Assembly: GCF_007741475.1 (NCBI RefSeq)
Contig: NZ_CP036261.1
Location: 4,527,798-4,591,797 of the forward strand
Length of the DNA: 64,000 bases
Source: Rosistilla ulvae
GTDB taxonomy: Bacteria > Planctomycetota > Planctomycetia > Pirellulales > Pirellulaceae
Direction of reading: 5' to 3'
Shown here piece after piece: positions 19,240-28,369 of this stretch. Below the pieces are notes generated by a model, which was given only the letters and a program-made list of their open reading frames with translations, was not told the origin of the DNA and made no database searches. How positions within the stretch are numbered: the stretch's first letter is position 1; each line of letters begins with the position of its first letter. A program made the translations under genes and the position numbers.

Positions 19240-19833
19240 ATGTCGACGACAAATGACACCCCATCGCCAATGGAAAATGACAATCCGATCTTGAATATGA
19301 TCGGATCAAACTGGTGGGTGCTGCTGCTGCGCGGTCTGCTGTTGATCGTGCTGGGGCTCTACGCCCTGTTCAGTCCAGGGCTGACCCTGTTGGCTTGGGC
19401 CTTCATGATCGGTTGCTTCTTGATCGCCGATGGTGTTTTGGCAGTTGTCGCGGGGCTTGCCGGTTGGACCGAATCTCGGGGATGGACGATCTTTCGCGGC
19501 GTGGTGGCGATTGCGGCCGGTGTTTTTGCTGCGGGGCATCCAGCGCTGATCGGGGCCGTGGCGGCAATGACTGTCGTGCTGTTGATCGCAGCCGGATCGA
19601 TTCTCAGCGGAATCCTGGAAATCATCGTCGCGATTCGCGAGCGGAAAGCGATTGAGGGTGAAGGGTGGATGATCCTCGATGGCGTCTTTTCGATTCTCTT
19701 TGGTGTGGTCCTCGCACTTGCTCCCCTCTTTTCCGCCAGCGTGCTGATCCGGATCAGCGGCGGTTTCGCGATCCTCTTTGGGCTTGTCGCAATTTACTGC
19801 GCCTTCCAGTTTCGGAAACTTAAGAGTCTCTAA
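19240..19833 (+). CDS. HdeD-family membrane protein
   Basis: 197-aa integral membrane protein with six hydrophobic helices arranged as three pairs, matching the DUF308/HdeD repeat pattern. Examples are WWVLLLRGLLLIVLGLYALF, AFMIGCFLIADGVLAVVAGL and MILDGVFSILFGVVLALAP. E. coli HdeD is linked to acid resistance at high cell density; the function in planctomycetes is unknown. The ATG at 19240 has AAAAGGAAAC upstream. Alone on its strand between a Dabb gene and a palindrome-containing spacer. Confidence 0.82.
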   Translation: MSTTNDTPSPMENDNPILNMIGSNWWVLLLRGLLLIVLGLYALFSPGLTLLAWAFMIGCFLIADGVLAVVAGLAGWTESRGWTIFRGVVAIAAGVFAAGHPALIGAVAAMTVVLLIAAGSILSGILEIIVAIRERKAIEGEGWMILDGVFSILFGVVLALAPLFSASVLIRISGGFAILFGLVAIYCAFQFRKLKSL

Positions 19834-20289
19834 ACTAGTAAGCCACGTCGCCAGATGTGGTTTCGCGACGTCCACGCATCCGGTGGCGTCGCGGCAAGGC
19901 ATTCGGCTCCTTTTCGATCGTCGATACGCATCGACGATCAAGCAGCCGATTCAGTGGTACGTCGTGCCGGCATAGGCAACAGCAACCTGGACTTGCGCTG
20001 GTGTCCGTGGGCTGGTCTGCCCAAAAATAGAACGGCCTCTGACAAGGGGCTCCGATCGGGAAGCAGCATCGCATCGGCCGCGTAAACGAAACGACTCTCC
20101 GATCGCCGGATGCCCAACCGATGCGACGGGCAAGTCAACTCCGCGAAACAAAGATCGTCCCAGGGGCATCTTTCTCTTTTCCGCTTCGTCAGGCTCGACG
20201 TAGCGATCGGCGAGATGCGGCCTCAGCGTCCGACATGCATAATGATGGAATCATCGCCGCTGCATCGCCGCCCAACCAAGGAGCTTCCT
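19834..20289. other. Non-coding spacer with palindromes before the DUF1593 gene
   Basis: 456 bp with no supported gene. It begins with two hairpin-forming palindromes (19843-19893), one right after the other. The last 12 bases contain AAGGAG, the ribosome binding site of the next gene. Small open frames here show no recognisable protein. Confidence 0.6.
19843..19893 (+). repeat. Double palindrome after the HdeD-like gene
   Basis: First palindrome CCACGTC-N4-GATGTGG (19843-19860), immediately followed by CGCGACG...CGTCGCG (19864-19893), which has inner CCAC/GTGG pairing. The two start 10 nt after the HdeD-like stop codon. They may be a terminator or a repeated intergenic element. Confidence 0.6.
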
Positions 20290-21288
20290 TTGAAGACCAA
20301 CCTCCACTGCCCGACCGTCTTGTTGGCGTTTCTATCCGTCCTCGCCATCGGTAACAATGCAGCGCTGGCAGCTTCCCCGCCGGGAGGCGCTCTGCAGGGC
20401 GATCGTCCGCGTTTGATCGTCTCGACCGACATTGGCGGTTCCGACCCGGACGACTTTCAATCGCTGGTCCATCTACTGTTGTACGTCGACGTTTTGGATT
20501 TGGAAGGTATCATCGCCTCGCCGCCCGACGCGGGGCGAACGAAGGACATCGTCGAAGTGATCGATGCTTATGGCCGGGATTACGCGAACCTCAAAGCCCA
20601 TCCGGAAGACTATCCCGCTCCCGATGCGCTGCGGAAGATCGCGAAACAGGGGGCGCACGAAAAGGCACCGCAGAAAGGCTGGTCCCAACCGACCGAGGGC
20701 TCGCGATGGATCATCGAACGGGCGCATGCCGTCGACAAACGGCCGTTGTGGATTCTCGTCTGGGGAAGCATCACCGACGTGGCTCAGGCGATCCACGACG
20801 ATCCTTCGATCAAAGAACACATACGCCTCTATTCGATCGGATCTTGGAATACGGTGCAGGACCCGGCGGCTCGCGACTACTTATTCGAGCATCACAAGGA
20901 CTTGTGGTGGATCGAGAGTGACGCGACTTTCCGAGGCATGTACATGGGCGGCGTACAAGAGGGAGAGTGGGGCAACCTTCGATTCGTCGAACAGAACGTG
21001 AAGGGGCACGGCGCGCTCGGCGATCTCTTCTTCCAGAAGAAACGGGACATCAAGATGGGCGACACGCCGTCGCTGCTCTATTTGCTTCGCGGCGACGCCA
21101 ACGATCCCACAGCGCCGCATTGGGGCGGCGCTTTCGTAGCGCCCGACCACGGCAAACAGTATTGGACCGACAACCCCGATCCAGGCCTGTCCACAGCCAA
21201 CCGCGCCGGAGCCAAGACCGTCAGCACCTGGCGCCGCGCGTACCTTGAAGACTGGAAACAGCGGATGGATCGCGTGACGAAGCCCTAG
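20290..21288 (+). CDS. Secreted DUF1593 / nucleoside hydrolase-like protein
   Basis: 332-aa exported protein. TTG at 20290 is the likely start: AAGGAG lies six bases upstream and the product opens with a classical signal peptide (MKTNLHCPTVLLAFLSVLAI, cut near AALAA). Upstream ATGs would bury this peptide. The mature protein begins RPRLIVSTDIGGSDPDDFQS, the Asp-rich metal site of the nucleoside-hydrolase fold as it appears in DUF1593. Later WILVWGSITDVAQAI and YSIGSWNTVQDPAARD fit the family. Members are proposed to act on ribosides or glycans. It runs toward the DUF1254 island, separated by a long inverted repeat. Confidence 0.82.
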   Translation: MKTNLHCPTVLLAFLSVLAIGNNAALAASPPGGALQGDRPRLIVSTDIGGSDPDDFQSLVHLLLYVDVLDLEGIIASPPDAGRTKDIVEVIDAYGRDYANLKAHPEDYPAPDALRKIAKQGAHEKAPQKGWSQPTEGSRWIIERAHAVDKRPLWILVWGSITDVAQAIHDDPSIKEHIRLYSIGSWNTVQDPAARDYLFEHHKDLWWIESDATFRGMYMGGVQEGEWGNLRFVEQNVKGHGALGDLFFQKKRDIKMGDTPSLLYLLRGDANDPTAPHWGGAFVAPDHGKQYWTDNPDPGLSTANRAGAKTVSTWRRAYLEDWKQRMDRVTKP

Positions 21289-21320
21289 TGGTTTGTCAAA
21301 CTTTGATTCTAGGACTGATG

Positions 21321-21386
21321 GTAGTGGACGAGGTCATGAGTCCCCTTGAACTCTGGCGCGCAAGGACTCGTGCCCTCGTCCACTAC
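21321..21386. repeat. 23-bp-arm inverted repeat between convergent genes
   Basis: Arms GTAGTGGACGAGGTCATGAG... (21321-21343) and its near-complement at 21364-21386 pair over 23 nt with two mismatches around a 20-nt loop. It lies between the ends of the DUF1593 gene (+) and the first DUF1254 gene (-). A bidirectional terminator or a REP-like repeat is likely. Confidence 0.75.
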
Positions 21387-21411
21387 TCTAAAGTTCAGTG
21401 TCGGCGCTGCA

Positions 21412-22947
21412 CTATTTCACAAGTTCGACTTCCCCCGGACGCCAGGTTTTGTCGAACCATGGCTCCAGTGGGCCATACAGGCGGAGGACGGTGAACCAGC
21501 CCTTGCTCGGCTCGGTGGCGATCCAGTTGTTTTCCTTCCCCTCGGGGGCCTTGGGGCCAAAGTAGAGATCGACCGAGCCATCGGCGTTCTCAACGAGTGG
21601 ATCGCGTTTGTTGTTCTTGCTGGGGAAGGGCCGGCTGGTTTGCAGTTCGGATCGCGTCTGCGGATCGTAAACGACGACCGACCAGAAGTTCTTGGCCGGG
21701 GCGTTCGCTGGAATATGAAGCTTGTAGTTTTTCGAACCATCAAAAGGCTCGCCTTCCTTGTCGACGAATGCGAGCGCGTATTGCGAGCCCTTGCCAACCA
21801 TCTTCAAGGCCATCGCAGGCGTGTTCACCGTGGCGAGGTAGAAGAAGTAGGTGCGGGCATCGAGATCGCGGCCCGATAGACCGTTGCCATCGAGCCAGCG
21901 ATAGTCGTCGCCGATAAAGCCGGTCGTCCATTGGCTGCCTTCGTAGATCTTCGAGCGAGGATCGCGATTGCGGAAAGCGATCGCGCGGGCGGTGCCGTTA
22001 GCAATCGCGACCGCGTCGGTCAGGATCTTCTTCATACGATCGTCCGGGGCGAATTCCTTCCCTTTGACGATCCCGATCGAGGCGGCGATGCCACGAAGTT
22101 CCGGGTCGATGAAGTCGACAGGCTCCCGTTGGATGACGTGATTCAGTTCGTTGTAGAACTCGAAATTGTTGGCGTGAACCGTGTTGAAATCGGCTCTCGA
22201 GCAGTCGATAAACTCCATCGCTGGAGGATTGTCGGACTTGCTCAGAGGGTAGATTTTGACTCCCTCCTTAAACATCTTCACTGCGGCGTCGGTCTTGCCG
22301 TCGACGAGGAACCCACGAAGAGGCACCCAATTCACATAGCTGCGAGAGTGCGCGACGTAATAGTCGCCTCCCTCCTTTTTGTCCTTCGGCACGTCGCCTT
22401 CATAGCCGGGAGGAACGATGAGATACTTGCCTCCGGCACCTCGATCGGGACCGGGAATCCCCATGTCGATGACGAAGCGAAAGAAGGCATCATCACAGGT
22501 GCCCGGTCCGCAACCCGGTGGGACTTCGACCACGGTCGGCCCGTCCTTTTTCAAATCAAGTAAGCCGAGGCAATAGACGGTGTCGGTGTTGCCGGTGAGG
22601 AACAGTGGATTGGAATCCAACAAGTCCTGGAAAAGGAGCACCTGGTTGCACTCGGTCGCGCCGCGTGCGATCTGCCCCAGGCGAAGCCCTTCGATGGAAG
22701 TGGCGGGAATAAAGTTGAGGAAGGTCTCGACCGCGCGGAGCGTGTCGAGGTTGTCGTACAGCTTCTGCGTTGTTTCAGCATCGGGGATGCCATCGTCGAA
22801 CTTGAGCGTGCCGATGCTGGTCTCGACTTTGTCGGGCGTCATGATTTCGACCGGGATCTTTTCGTTGTAGCCCGGCGTTTTCTGGGCAAAAACGGAACCG
22901 CATGTTGTTAGGACAAGGGCTGCCGCAAGCGTTGTTCTGCTTTTCAT
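21412..22947 (-). CDS. Secreted DUF1254/DUF1214 protein, type A (copy 1)
   Basis: 511-aa exported protein. Signal peptide MKSRTTLAAALVLTTCGSVFA, then the DUF1254 part with TGNTDTVYCLGLLDL and GGKYLIVPPGYEGDVP, then DUF1214 with FWSVVVYDPQTRSELQT and a closing YGPLEPWFDKTWRPGEVELV. The family is a two-domain beta-rich fold of unknown function. ATG 22947 starts the signal peptide; an in-frame extension upstream has no such feature. The neighbouring copy 2 is identical over roughly residues 21-246 but visibly diverged after that. Last gene of the minus-strand island. Confidence 0.88.
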   Translation of the reverse strand: MKSRTTLAAALVLTTCGSVFAQKTPGYNEKIPVEIMTPDKVETSIGTLKFDDGIPDAETTQKLYDNLDTLRAVETFLNFIPATSIEGLRLGQIARGATECNQVLLFQDLLDSNPLFLTGNTDTVYCLGLLDLKKDGPTVVEVPPGCGPGTCDDAFFRFVIDMGIPGPDRGAGGKYLIVPPGYEGDVPKDKKEGGDYYVAHSRSYVNWVPLRGFLVDGKTDAAVKMFKEGVKIYPLSKSDNPPAMEFIDCSRADFNTVHANNFEFYNELNHVIQREPVDFIDPELRGIAASIGIVKGKEFAPDDRMKKILTDAVAIANGTARAIAFRNRDPRSKIYEGSQWTTGFIGDDYRWLDGNGLSGRDLDARTYFFYLATVNTPAMALKMVGKGSQYALAFVDKEGEPFDGSKNYKLHIPANAPAKNFWSVVVYDPQTRSELQTSRPFPSKNNKRDPLVENADGSVDLYFGPKAPEGKENNWIATEPSKGWFTVLRLYGPLEPWFDKTWRPGEVELVK

Positions 22948-23002
22948 GGGATGGATTCCAAACTTGGTTGTTGGTTGGGTGGTTGAAATACGATGCTCAA
23001 TC

Positions 23003-23032
23003 CGCGGGCCGGATCGAATGAGCCGGCCCGCG
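23003..23032 (-). terminator. Hairpin downstream of DUF1254 copy 2
   Basis: Perfect 10-bp stem CGCGGGCCGG / CCGGCCCGCG (23003-23012, 23023-23032), 22 nt past the stop codon of copy 2. Similar GCGGGC-type hairpins follow two other genes of the island. No T-run, so either a 3'-end stabiliser or an atypical terminator. Confidence 0.55.
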
Positions 23033-23053
23033 TGGTTCAAGAGCGAAGGAGGA

Positions 23054-24586
23054 TCACTTCACGAGTTCGATGTCTCCGGGTCTCCAGGTCTTGTCGAACC
23101 ATGGTTCGAGCGGGCCGTAGAGACGGAAGCAAGCGAACCAGCCTTTGCTGGGCACAGTGGCGGTCCAGTTGGCTTCCTTGCCCTCGGGAGCTTTGGGGCC
23201 AAAGTAGAGATCGACCGAGCCATCGGCGTTCTCGATGAGTTTGTCACCCGTGTTGTTCTTGCTGGGGAAGGGCTGGCTGGTCTGGAGTTCGGAGCGTGTC
23301 TGCGGATCGTAGACGACGACCGACCAGAAATCCTTGGCCGGGGCGTTCGCTGGAATGTGAAGCTTGTAGTTCTTCGAGCCGTCAAACGGTTCCCCATCCT
23401 TGTCGACAAACACGAGCGCGTACTGCGAGCCCTTGCCGACCATCTTCATGGCCATCGCCGGTGTGTTCACCGTGGCGAGGTAGAAGAAAAAGGTGCGGGC
23501 ATCGAGATCACGGCCTGCAAGACCGTCGCCCCCGAGCCAGCGATAGTCGCCGCCGATAAAGCCGCTCGTCCATTGGCGGTCTTCGAAGATTTTCGCGCGT
23601 GGATCGCGGTTGCGGAAAGCGATCGCGCGGGCGGTGCCGTTGGCAATGGCCACTCCGTCGGTCAGGATTTTCTTCATCCGCTCGTCTGGGGCGAATTCCT
23701 TGCCTTTGACGATGCCGATGGAGGCGGCGATGCCGCGAAGTTCCGGGTCAATGAAGTCGATGGGTTCCTGCTGGATGACGTGGTTCAGTTCTTCGTAGAA
23801 CTCGTAGGTGTTGGCGTGGATCGTGTTAAAGAATTCTTTCGAGCAGCTGATGAACTCCATGGCCGGAGGATTGTCGGCCTTGCTCAGAGGGTAGATTTTG
23901 ACTCCCTCCTTAAACATCTTCACCGCGGCGTCGGTCTTGCCGTCGACGAGGAACCCGCGAAGAGGCACCCAATTCACATAGCTACGTGAGTGCGCGACGT
24001 AGTAGTCGCCTCCCTCCTTTTTGTCCTTCGGCACGTCGCCTTCATAGCCAGGAGGAACGATGAGATACTTGCCGCCGGCGCCTCGATCGGGACCGGGAAT
24101 CCCCATGTCGATGACGAAGCGGAAGAAGGCATCATCACAGGTGCCCGGTCCGCAACCCGGCGGGACTTCGACCACGGTCGGCCCGTCCTTCTTTAAGTCG
24201 AGCAAGCCGAGGCAATAGACGGTGTCGGTGTTGCCGGTGAGGAACAGCGGATTGGAATCCAACAAGTCCTGGAAAAGGAGCACTTGGTTGCACTCGGTCG
24301 CGCCGCGTGCGATCTGCCCCAGCCGAAGCCCTTCGATGGAAGTGGCGGGAATGAAGTTGAGGAAGGTCTCGACCGCGCGGAGCGTGTCGAGGTTGTCGTA
24401 GAGTTTCTGCGTTGTTTCGGCATCGGGGATGCCATCGTCGAACTTGAGCGTGCCGATGCTGGTCTCGACTTTGTCGGGCGTCATGATTTCGACCGGGATC
24501 TTTTCGTTGTAGCCCGGCGTTTTTTGCGCCAATGCGGAACCGCATGTAAGGGCGAGAGCGACGGCGATTGTTGTTCTGGTTTTCAT
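23054..24586 (-). CDS. Secreted DUF1254/DUF1214 protein, type A (copy 2)
   Basis: 510-aa tandem paralog of copy 1. It has signal peptide MKTRTTIAVALALTCGSALA, TGNTDTVYCLGLLDL, GGKYLIVPPGYEGDVP, FWSVVVYDPQTRSELQT and the closing WFDKTWRPGDIELV. The first half of the mature protein matches copy 1 residue for residue; differences such as ISCSKEFFNTIHANTYEF versus IDCSRADFNTVHANNFEF begin after about residue 245. Flanking intergenic DNA is also similar between the copies. This pattern fits recent duplication followed by partial gene conversion. Function unknown. Confidence 0.88.
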   Translation of the reverse strand: MKTRTTIAVALALTCGSALAQKTPGYNEKIPVEIMTPDKVETSIGTLKFDDGIPDAETTQKLYDNLDTLRAVETFLNFIPATSIEGLRLGQIARGATECNQVLLFQDLLDSNPLFLTGNTDTVYCLGLLDLKKDGPTVVEVPPGCGPGTCDDAFFRFVIDMGIPGPDRGAGGKYLIVPPGYEGDVPKDKKEGGDYYVAHSRSYVNWVPLRGFLVDGKTDAAVKMFKEGVKIYPLSKADNPPAMEFISCSKEFFNTIHANTYEFYEELNHVIQQEPIDFIDPELRGIAASIGIVKGKEFAPDERMKKILTDGVAIANGTARAIAFRNRDPRAKIFEDRQWTSGFIGGDYRWLGGDGLAGRDLDARTFFFYLATVNTPAMAMKMVGKGSQYALVFVDKDGEPFDGSKNYKLHIPANAPAKDFWSVVVYDPQTRSELQTSQPFPSKNNTGDKLIENADGSVDLYFGPKAPEGKEANWTATVPSKGWFACFRLYGPLEPWFDKTWRPGDIELVK

Positions 24587-24641
24587 GGGATGGATTCCTT
24601 ACTTGATTGTTGGGTGGGTGGTTGAAACTCACTGCTCAATC

Positions 24642-24671
24642 CGCGGGCTGGATCGAGTGAACGGGCCCGCG
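24642..24671 (-). terminator. Hairpin downstream of DUF1254 type B gene
   Basis: 7-bp stem CGCGGGC / GCCCGCG (24642-24648, 24665-24671), 23 nt after the stop of the 24695 gene. It corresponds in place and sequence to the 23003-23032 hairpin, so the duplication included the intergenic region. Confidence 0.5.
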
Positions 24672-24694
24672 TGGTTCAAAAGCGATGACGGGTT

Positions 24695-26092
24695 TTACTT
24701 CATCATTTTCAGTTTCGGAGCCGTCCACGAGCCGTCGAGCGCTGCTTCGGCTGGCCAGTAGAGTCGCATGTACATCGCAAACGGGCCCTTCGGTGCGGGC
24801 AACCAATTGGCCTCCAGTTCCTTGCCCGGCGATTCATGCTGGATGTAAATCGTCAGGCCACCATCGGCGTCCTTTTTCAATTCAGGAAGCATCGGCGAAT
24901 TGATGAGGTAGCGGTTGATCGGGTTGGCCACCAGCAGGCTTTGCGGCAGCTCATACATCGTCAGTGACCAGAAGGCCTTGACCGGCGGGTATTCACCGTT
25001 GGCGAAATGCAGGGTGTAGCGGTTTTCACCGCGGAGCGGTTCCCCGGCGGAATCGACCCGATAGACCGGATACATGGCTTCCTGTTTCGAGTTGCCATAG
25101 ATTCCGATGGTGGCGACCCAGCGGTAGAGGTAGTTGTTCTTCATATACTCGCGGGTGCCGAAGCAATCCCCGGAAGTAATCTTTCCTACTTCGAGTAATT
25201 TGACGTCGCCGGCAAAGGCTTCCCATGCGTCGATCCGGCCCATCTCGATGGCGTCCTTCATCTCGGGCGAAAGTTTCGCGGGATCGAATCTCTTGCCCCC
25301 CTCGACCCCGATCCTGGCGAAGCGTTTGCGGAGTTCGACTTCCGTGGGATCGACCGGGCAGTAGCCGAGCACGAAGTTGAGGACGTTGAAGAACTCCAGC
25401 GAACTCTTCTCTTCCTCCTCGGTCAGTGGCTTGACCCAATCGACGGCCGGCGCGGCTGCGGGAGCGGAGGTCCCAAGGAATGCCGACAGCGGCTGCACCT
25501 TGTACTGAGCCTGGATCTTCTTGACGTTTTCAAGGTCCGCTGGGTTGAACAACTGGGTGCGGAACAGGACCATGTCGAAGTCCGTTTCGGACCGGATCAC
25601 CTGCTTGATTCCCGCAGGCTTCTCACCCTTCCAACTTGGTCCGGCGATCAGAAAACTGCCGGCGTCGTTACCCGTCGCCCGCGAACCGACGTAGGCGAAG
25701 TTGAAGGTGTAGGCGTCGATGAACTGGACGCTGTAGTAGCGACTCTTCTCGATCTTGGGAACGCTGATCACGATCGGTTCGGCCCGCAGGTCCAAGCCCA
25801 CGAAAGAGTAAGGCGTGTCCGAATTCGGCGTCTGGATGGCGGTATCGGCCGGTGTGTAGACCTCCGGGATGTTCTTCAGCTGGTTCCACGGTGCCTTGTA
25901 GGACTTGCTGTCCTTGTCGACGAAGTAGGCATACTGGATCCGATAGCTATCCACCAACGGGAATCCGTAGATGTAGGCTTCCTTGGCGATAGCGCGAGCT
26001 TCTTCCGGCGTGACGTCTTGTGCCTGCCCGATCGGGGAAAGCGCGAGGACGGCCACGGCCGACACGAGGGTGGTGATGAATTTTTGTTTCAT
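24695..26092 (-). CDS. Secreted DUF1254/DUF1214 protein, type B (copy 1)
   Basis: 465-aa exported protein. Signal peptide MKQKFITTLVSAVAVLAL ends near GQA. DUF1254 is recognisable by EEARAIAKEAYIYGFPLVDS, the hallmark QTPNSDTPYSFVGLDLRAEP, and YVGSRATGNDAGSFLIAGP. DUF1214 has FWSLTMYELPQSLLVANPIN and RYLINSPMLPELKKDADG. It ends MRLYWPAEAALDGSWTAP. Closest relative in the window is the 33975 gene. ATG 26092 begins the signal peptide. It separates the tandem type A pair from the NHL gene. Role unknown. Confidence 0.88.
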   Translation of the reverse strand: MKQKFITTLVSAVAVLALSPIGQAQDVTPEEARAIAKEAYIYGFPLVDSYRIQYAYFVDKDSKSYKAPWNQLKNIPEVYTPADTAIQTPNSDTPYSFVGLDLRAEPIVISVPKIEKSRYYSVQFIDAYTFNFAYVGSRATGNDAGSFLIAGPSWKGEKPAGIKQVIRSETDFDMVLFRTQLFNPADLENVKKIQAQYKVQPLSAFLGTSAPAAAPAVDWVKPLTEEEEKSSLEFFNVLNFVLGYCPVDPTEVELRKRFARIGVEGGKRFDPAKLSPEMKDAIEMGRIDAWEAFAGDVKLLEVGKITSGDCFGTREYMKNNYLYRWVATIGIYGNSKQEAMYPVYRVDSAGEPLRGENRYTLHFANGEYPPVKAFWSLTMYELPQSLLVANPINRYLINSPMLPELKKDADGGLTIYIQHESPGKELEANWLPAPKGPFAMYMRLYWPAEAALDGSWTAPKLKMMK

Positions 26093-26187
26093 GAGATTTA
26101 TCCTTGGGTTGGAGCTTCGGTGATAAGGGTGCGAATCACTTCTCAGGTTATCCATTGGTAGGAACGTTGGCTTGGCGCACGGACGAT

Positions 26188-28269
26188 CTATTCCGCTCTG
26201 GCCGGGCCGATCAAGGGCGTGTGCACGGGTTTGGCCACGCCGAAGAAGACCACCGTGGTGTTGGCGGCAAAGCGGGTGGAGAGCGCCTCGTCCGGCACTT
26301 GTTTGAAGCCGGCAAGTGTCTGGTCCCAGCTGTTGGCCACCCAGACGTTGCCAGCAGAATCGGCGGCGACGCCCGTGATGGTTTTCAGGCCGCCGATGTA
26401 GCCCCCCGGCGGCGAAATCGCATCGCCGGTTTTAAGTCCCGGCGGGAAGGTCTCGGTCCGCACACCACACAACTGCGAGAGGTTGTGGCTCATCGAATTC
26501 GAGACCCAGATGTTGTCATTGCCGTCGATGGAAATGCCCCAGGCACCGTTCATCGTCTTGCCGGCGTTGAAGGGGCCGAGAACCGTTCCATCGGGTCGTA
26601 TCATCGACACGTCGCCACCGGGAAACTTGTCGCTGATTTCCCACAGATCGATCCACTCCTTGGCCGCGCGCTTGCTGGCCGAACCATCGTGACTCCCAAA
26701 CCTCGCTTCGAGCTTCTCCGCGACGAAGGCCAGTTTCTCCCGGATGCCGATGTGGCCGATGGAGTTGGCGACCCAGGCGTTGCCCTGGCTGTCGATGGCA
26801 ATCCCGTGCGGGCTGTATCCGACCTCAAAGTCCACCGCCTTGCCCGGATCGTTGGCTGGAAAACGGGTCACGGTGTTGGAGCCGCTGTTGGTGACCCAGA
26901 CATAATCATTTTGGTCGATGGCCAGGGCGAAGGGCTTTTTCAGTTGGAGGGTGCCATCGACAGGCTTGCCGTCGACGACCTGACCGTAGATGCGGCCTTT
27001 CGAGGCGTCCCCCTTGGGCAGGTGAACGATCTGACTGTGGTCGTTGTCGAGCGTCCAGATGTCGCCATTCGGGGCGACCATGATGCCCTGCATCGCACCG
27101 AGTTTTCCGTCGAGGTTGTAGCCGGTCTCTGGCGAAAGAGGCTTCCCCGTCTTGCGATCGAACACGGAAATGGTGCTGCCGATAATGCTTGTCACCCAGA
27201 CCTTGTCATCGCCGGAGACCGCGATGCCCCAGCCGGCGCTGTCGACGCCGCCGCCGCGAAAGCCTTTGATCATCGGGGAAAGCGGTTTGCCGTTCGGCGC
27301 GAACTTCGAGATGCCGCCGCCGACCCAATCAAAAATCGTTGTTTGCCCACCGACAAGGAAGTTGTTAGCCGACCACATGTTGCCCTCACCGTCGATGGCG
27401 ATGCCGCCGACACCGTTGTATCCTCCGCCGGAGTAAACCAGCGAAAGGGTCCACGAACTGGGAGCGAAGTTGAGGTAAGGGATTAGATCCACCTCGCGCC
27501 ACCGCTTTCCGGCGGGGACGGGATAAAATGTGTCCAGCAATCCGAAGATCTTGTCCGCGTTGTGCCACGGATAGCGAGCGATGTTTTGCGCCGCGGCCAG
27601 CGTGTTGGTCGGAGCGACGCCGCCCGGCGGTGTGGCGGCTGCGAAGAGCTTATCGCACGCGTCCGGTTTTTCCGTGACGCAGGCAGTCAGCAGGATGCCC
27701 AGCGTGTTCAGCTTCGCCAAGGTGGTGGTCTCCGAGCTGTTCAGCGGATCCATGATCACCGGTCCCAGCCCACCGGTTTCGAGATTCACAAGGTTCGGCA
27801 CGTTTCCGGCGGCGATACTCAGGCCAAGTGCATCGCCACGCAACACGATGCCGTGCAGAAACTGCGCACCGGTCCAGGCGGAGGCCACGGTGGTCAGCTC
27901 GTTGATCGTCACGCGCGCGGGAGCTTTGGTCCCCAACGTGGCCATCAAGGTGGTCGCTGGATTCGGTCCGTTCCCGGAGGATAGCTTCGACTTTCCCTCC
28001 GCCGCGATGAGATACATCACGCCGCCGTCGCCCTTCCCATCGGCAAACGCCAGGTCGAAGCTGCCATCTTCGTTGGTCTTCGCTTCGGCGAGTTTTTGGG
28101 GAGCGTCCGGCCCCGCCAGCCAAAGGGTCACCTCAGCCCCGGAGATCGGAGCGCCGCCGGCCTCGACTCGTCCGGTAATGCCATCAGCAGCGAAGGCCGG
28201 GACGGATAGAAGTGCGGCCGATAAGGCAAGTGCTGCGAATTTCGCGGCTAGTCGATTCGCTTTTTTCAT
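26188..28269 (-). CDS. Secreted NHL/Vgb-type beta-propeller protein
   Basis: 693-aa exported protein. Signal peptide MKKANRLAAKFAALALSAAL is cut near AFAA. A carboxypeptidase-regulatory-like Ig domain follows (GITGRVEAGGAPISGAEVTL, residues about 30-100). The C-terminal half has repeated propeller blades of the form GIAIDGEGNMWSAN, GIMVAPNGDIWTLDN, ALAIDQNDYVWVTNSGSN, GIAIDSQGNAWVANS and GVAADSAGNVWVANSWD, as in NHL and streptogramin-lyase-like (Vgb) propellers. No enzyme motif is visible, so binding or structural scaffolding is as likely as catalysis. Sits between a DUF1254 gene and the sulfatase, same strand. Confidence 0.85.
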   Translation of the reverse strand: MKKANRLAAKFAALALSAALLSVPAFAADGITGRVEAGGAPISGAEVTLWLAGPDAPQKLAEAKTNEDGSFDLAFADGKGDGGVMYLIAAEGKSKLSSGNGPNPATTLMATLGTKAPARVTINELTTVASAWTGAQFLHGIVLRGDALGLSIAAGNVPNLVNLETGGLGPVIMDPLNSSETTTLAKLNTLGILLTACVTEKPDACDKLFAAATPPGGVAPTNTLAAAQNIARYPWHNADKIFGLLDTFYPVPAGKRWREVDLIPYLNFAPSSWTLSLVYSGGGYNGVGGIAIDGEGNMWSANNFLVGGQTTIFDWVGGGISKFAPNGKPLSPMIKGFRGGGVDSAGWGIAVSGDDKVWVTSIIGSTISVFDRKTGKPLSPETGYNLDGKLGAMQGIMVAPNGDIWTLDNDHSQIVHLPKGDASKGRIYGQVVDGKPVDGTLQLKKPFALAIDQNDYVWVTNSGSNTVTRFPANDPGKAVDFEVGYSPHGIAIDSQGNAWVANSIGHIGIREKLAFVAEKLEARFGSHDGSASKRAAKEWIDLWEISDKFPGGDVSMIRPDGTVLGPFNAGKTMNGAWGISIDGNDNIWVSNSMSHNLSQLCGVRTETFPPGLKTGDAISPPGGYIGGLKTITGVAADSAGNVWVANSWDQTLAGFKQVPDEALSTRFAANTTVVFFGVAKPVHTPLIGPARAE

Positions 28270-28369
28270 GGTTTGATTCTTTCGTTTATGCCCGCCCCTG
28301 AAACCGTTCCCGCTCTTCGCGACGGCCTGCCGGAACCAGGTAAACTTTTCGAAATATGGGTCAATGAGA

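Noticed and set aside
21412-24586. Composite transposon flanked by the duplicated DUF1254 genes
   Set aside because: No transposase, terminal inverted repeats or target duplications flank the pair; a tandem duplication is sufficient.
26104-27486. 460-codon plus-strand frame opposite the NHL gene
   Set aside because: Shadow of a propeller gene with repeated codons; the minus-strand protein has a signal peptide and clear blades.
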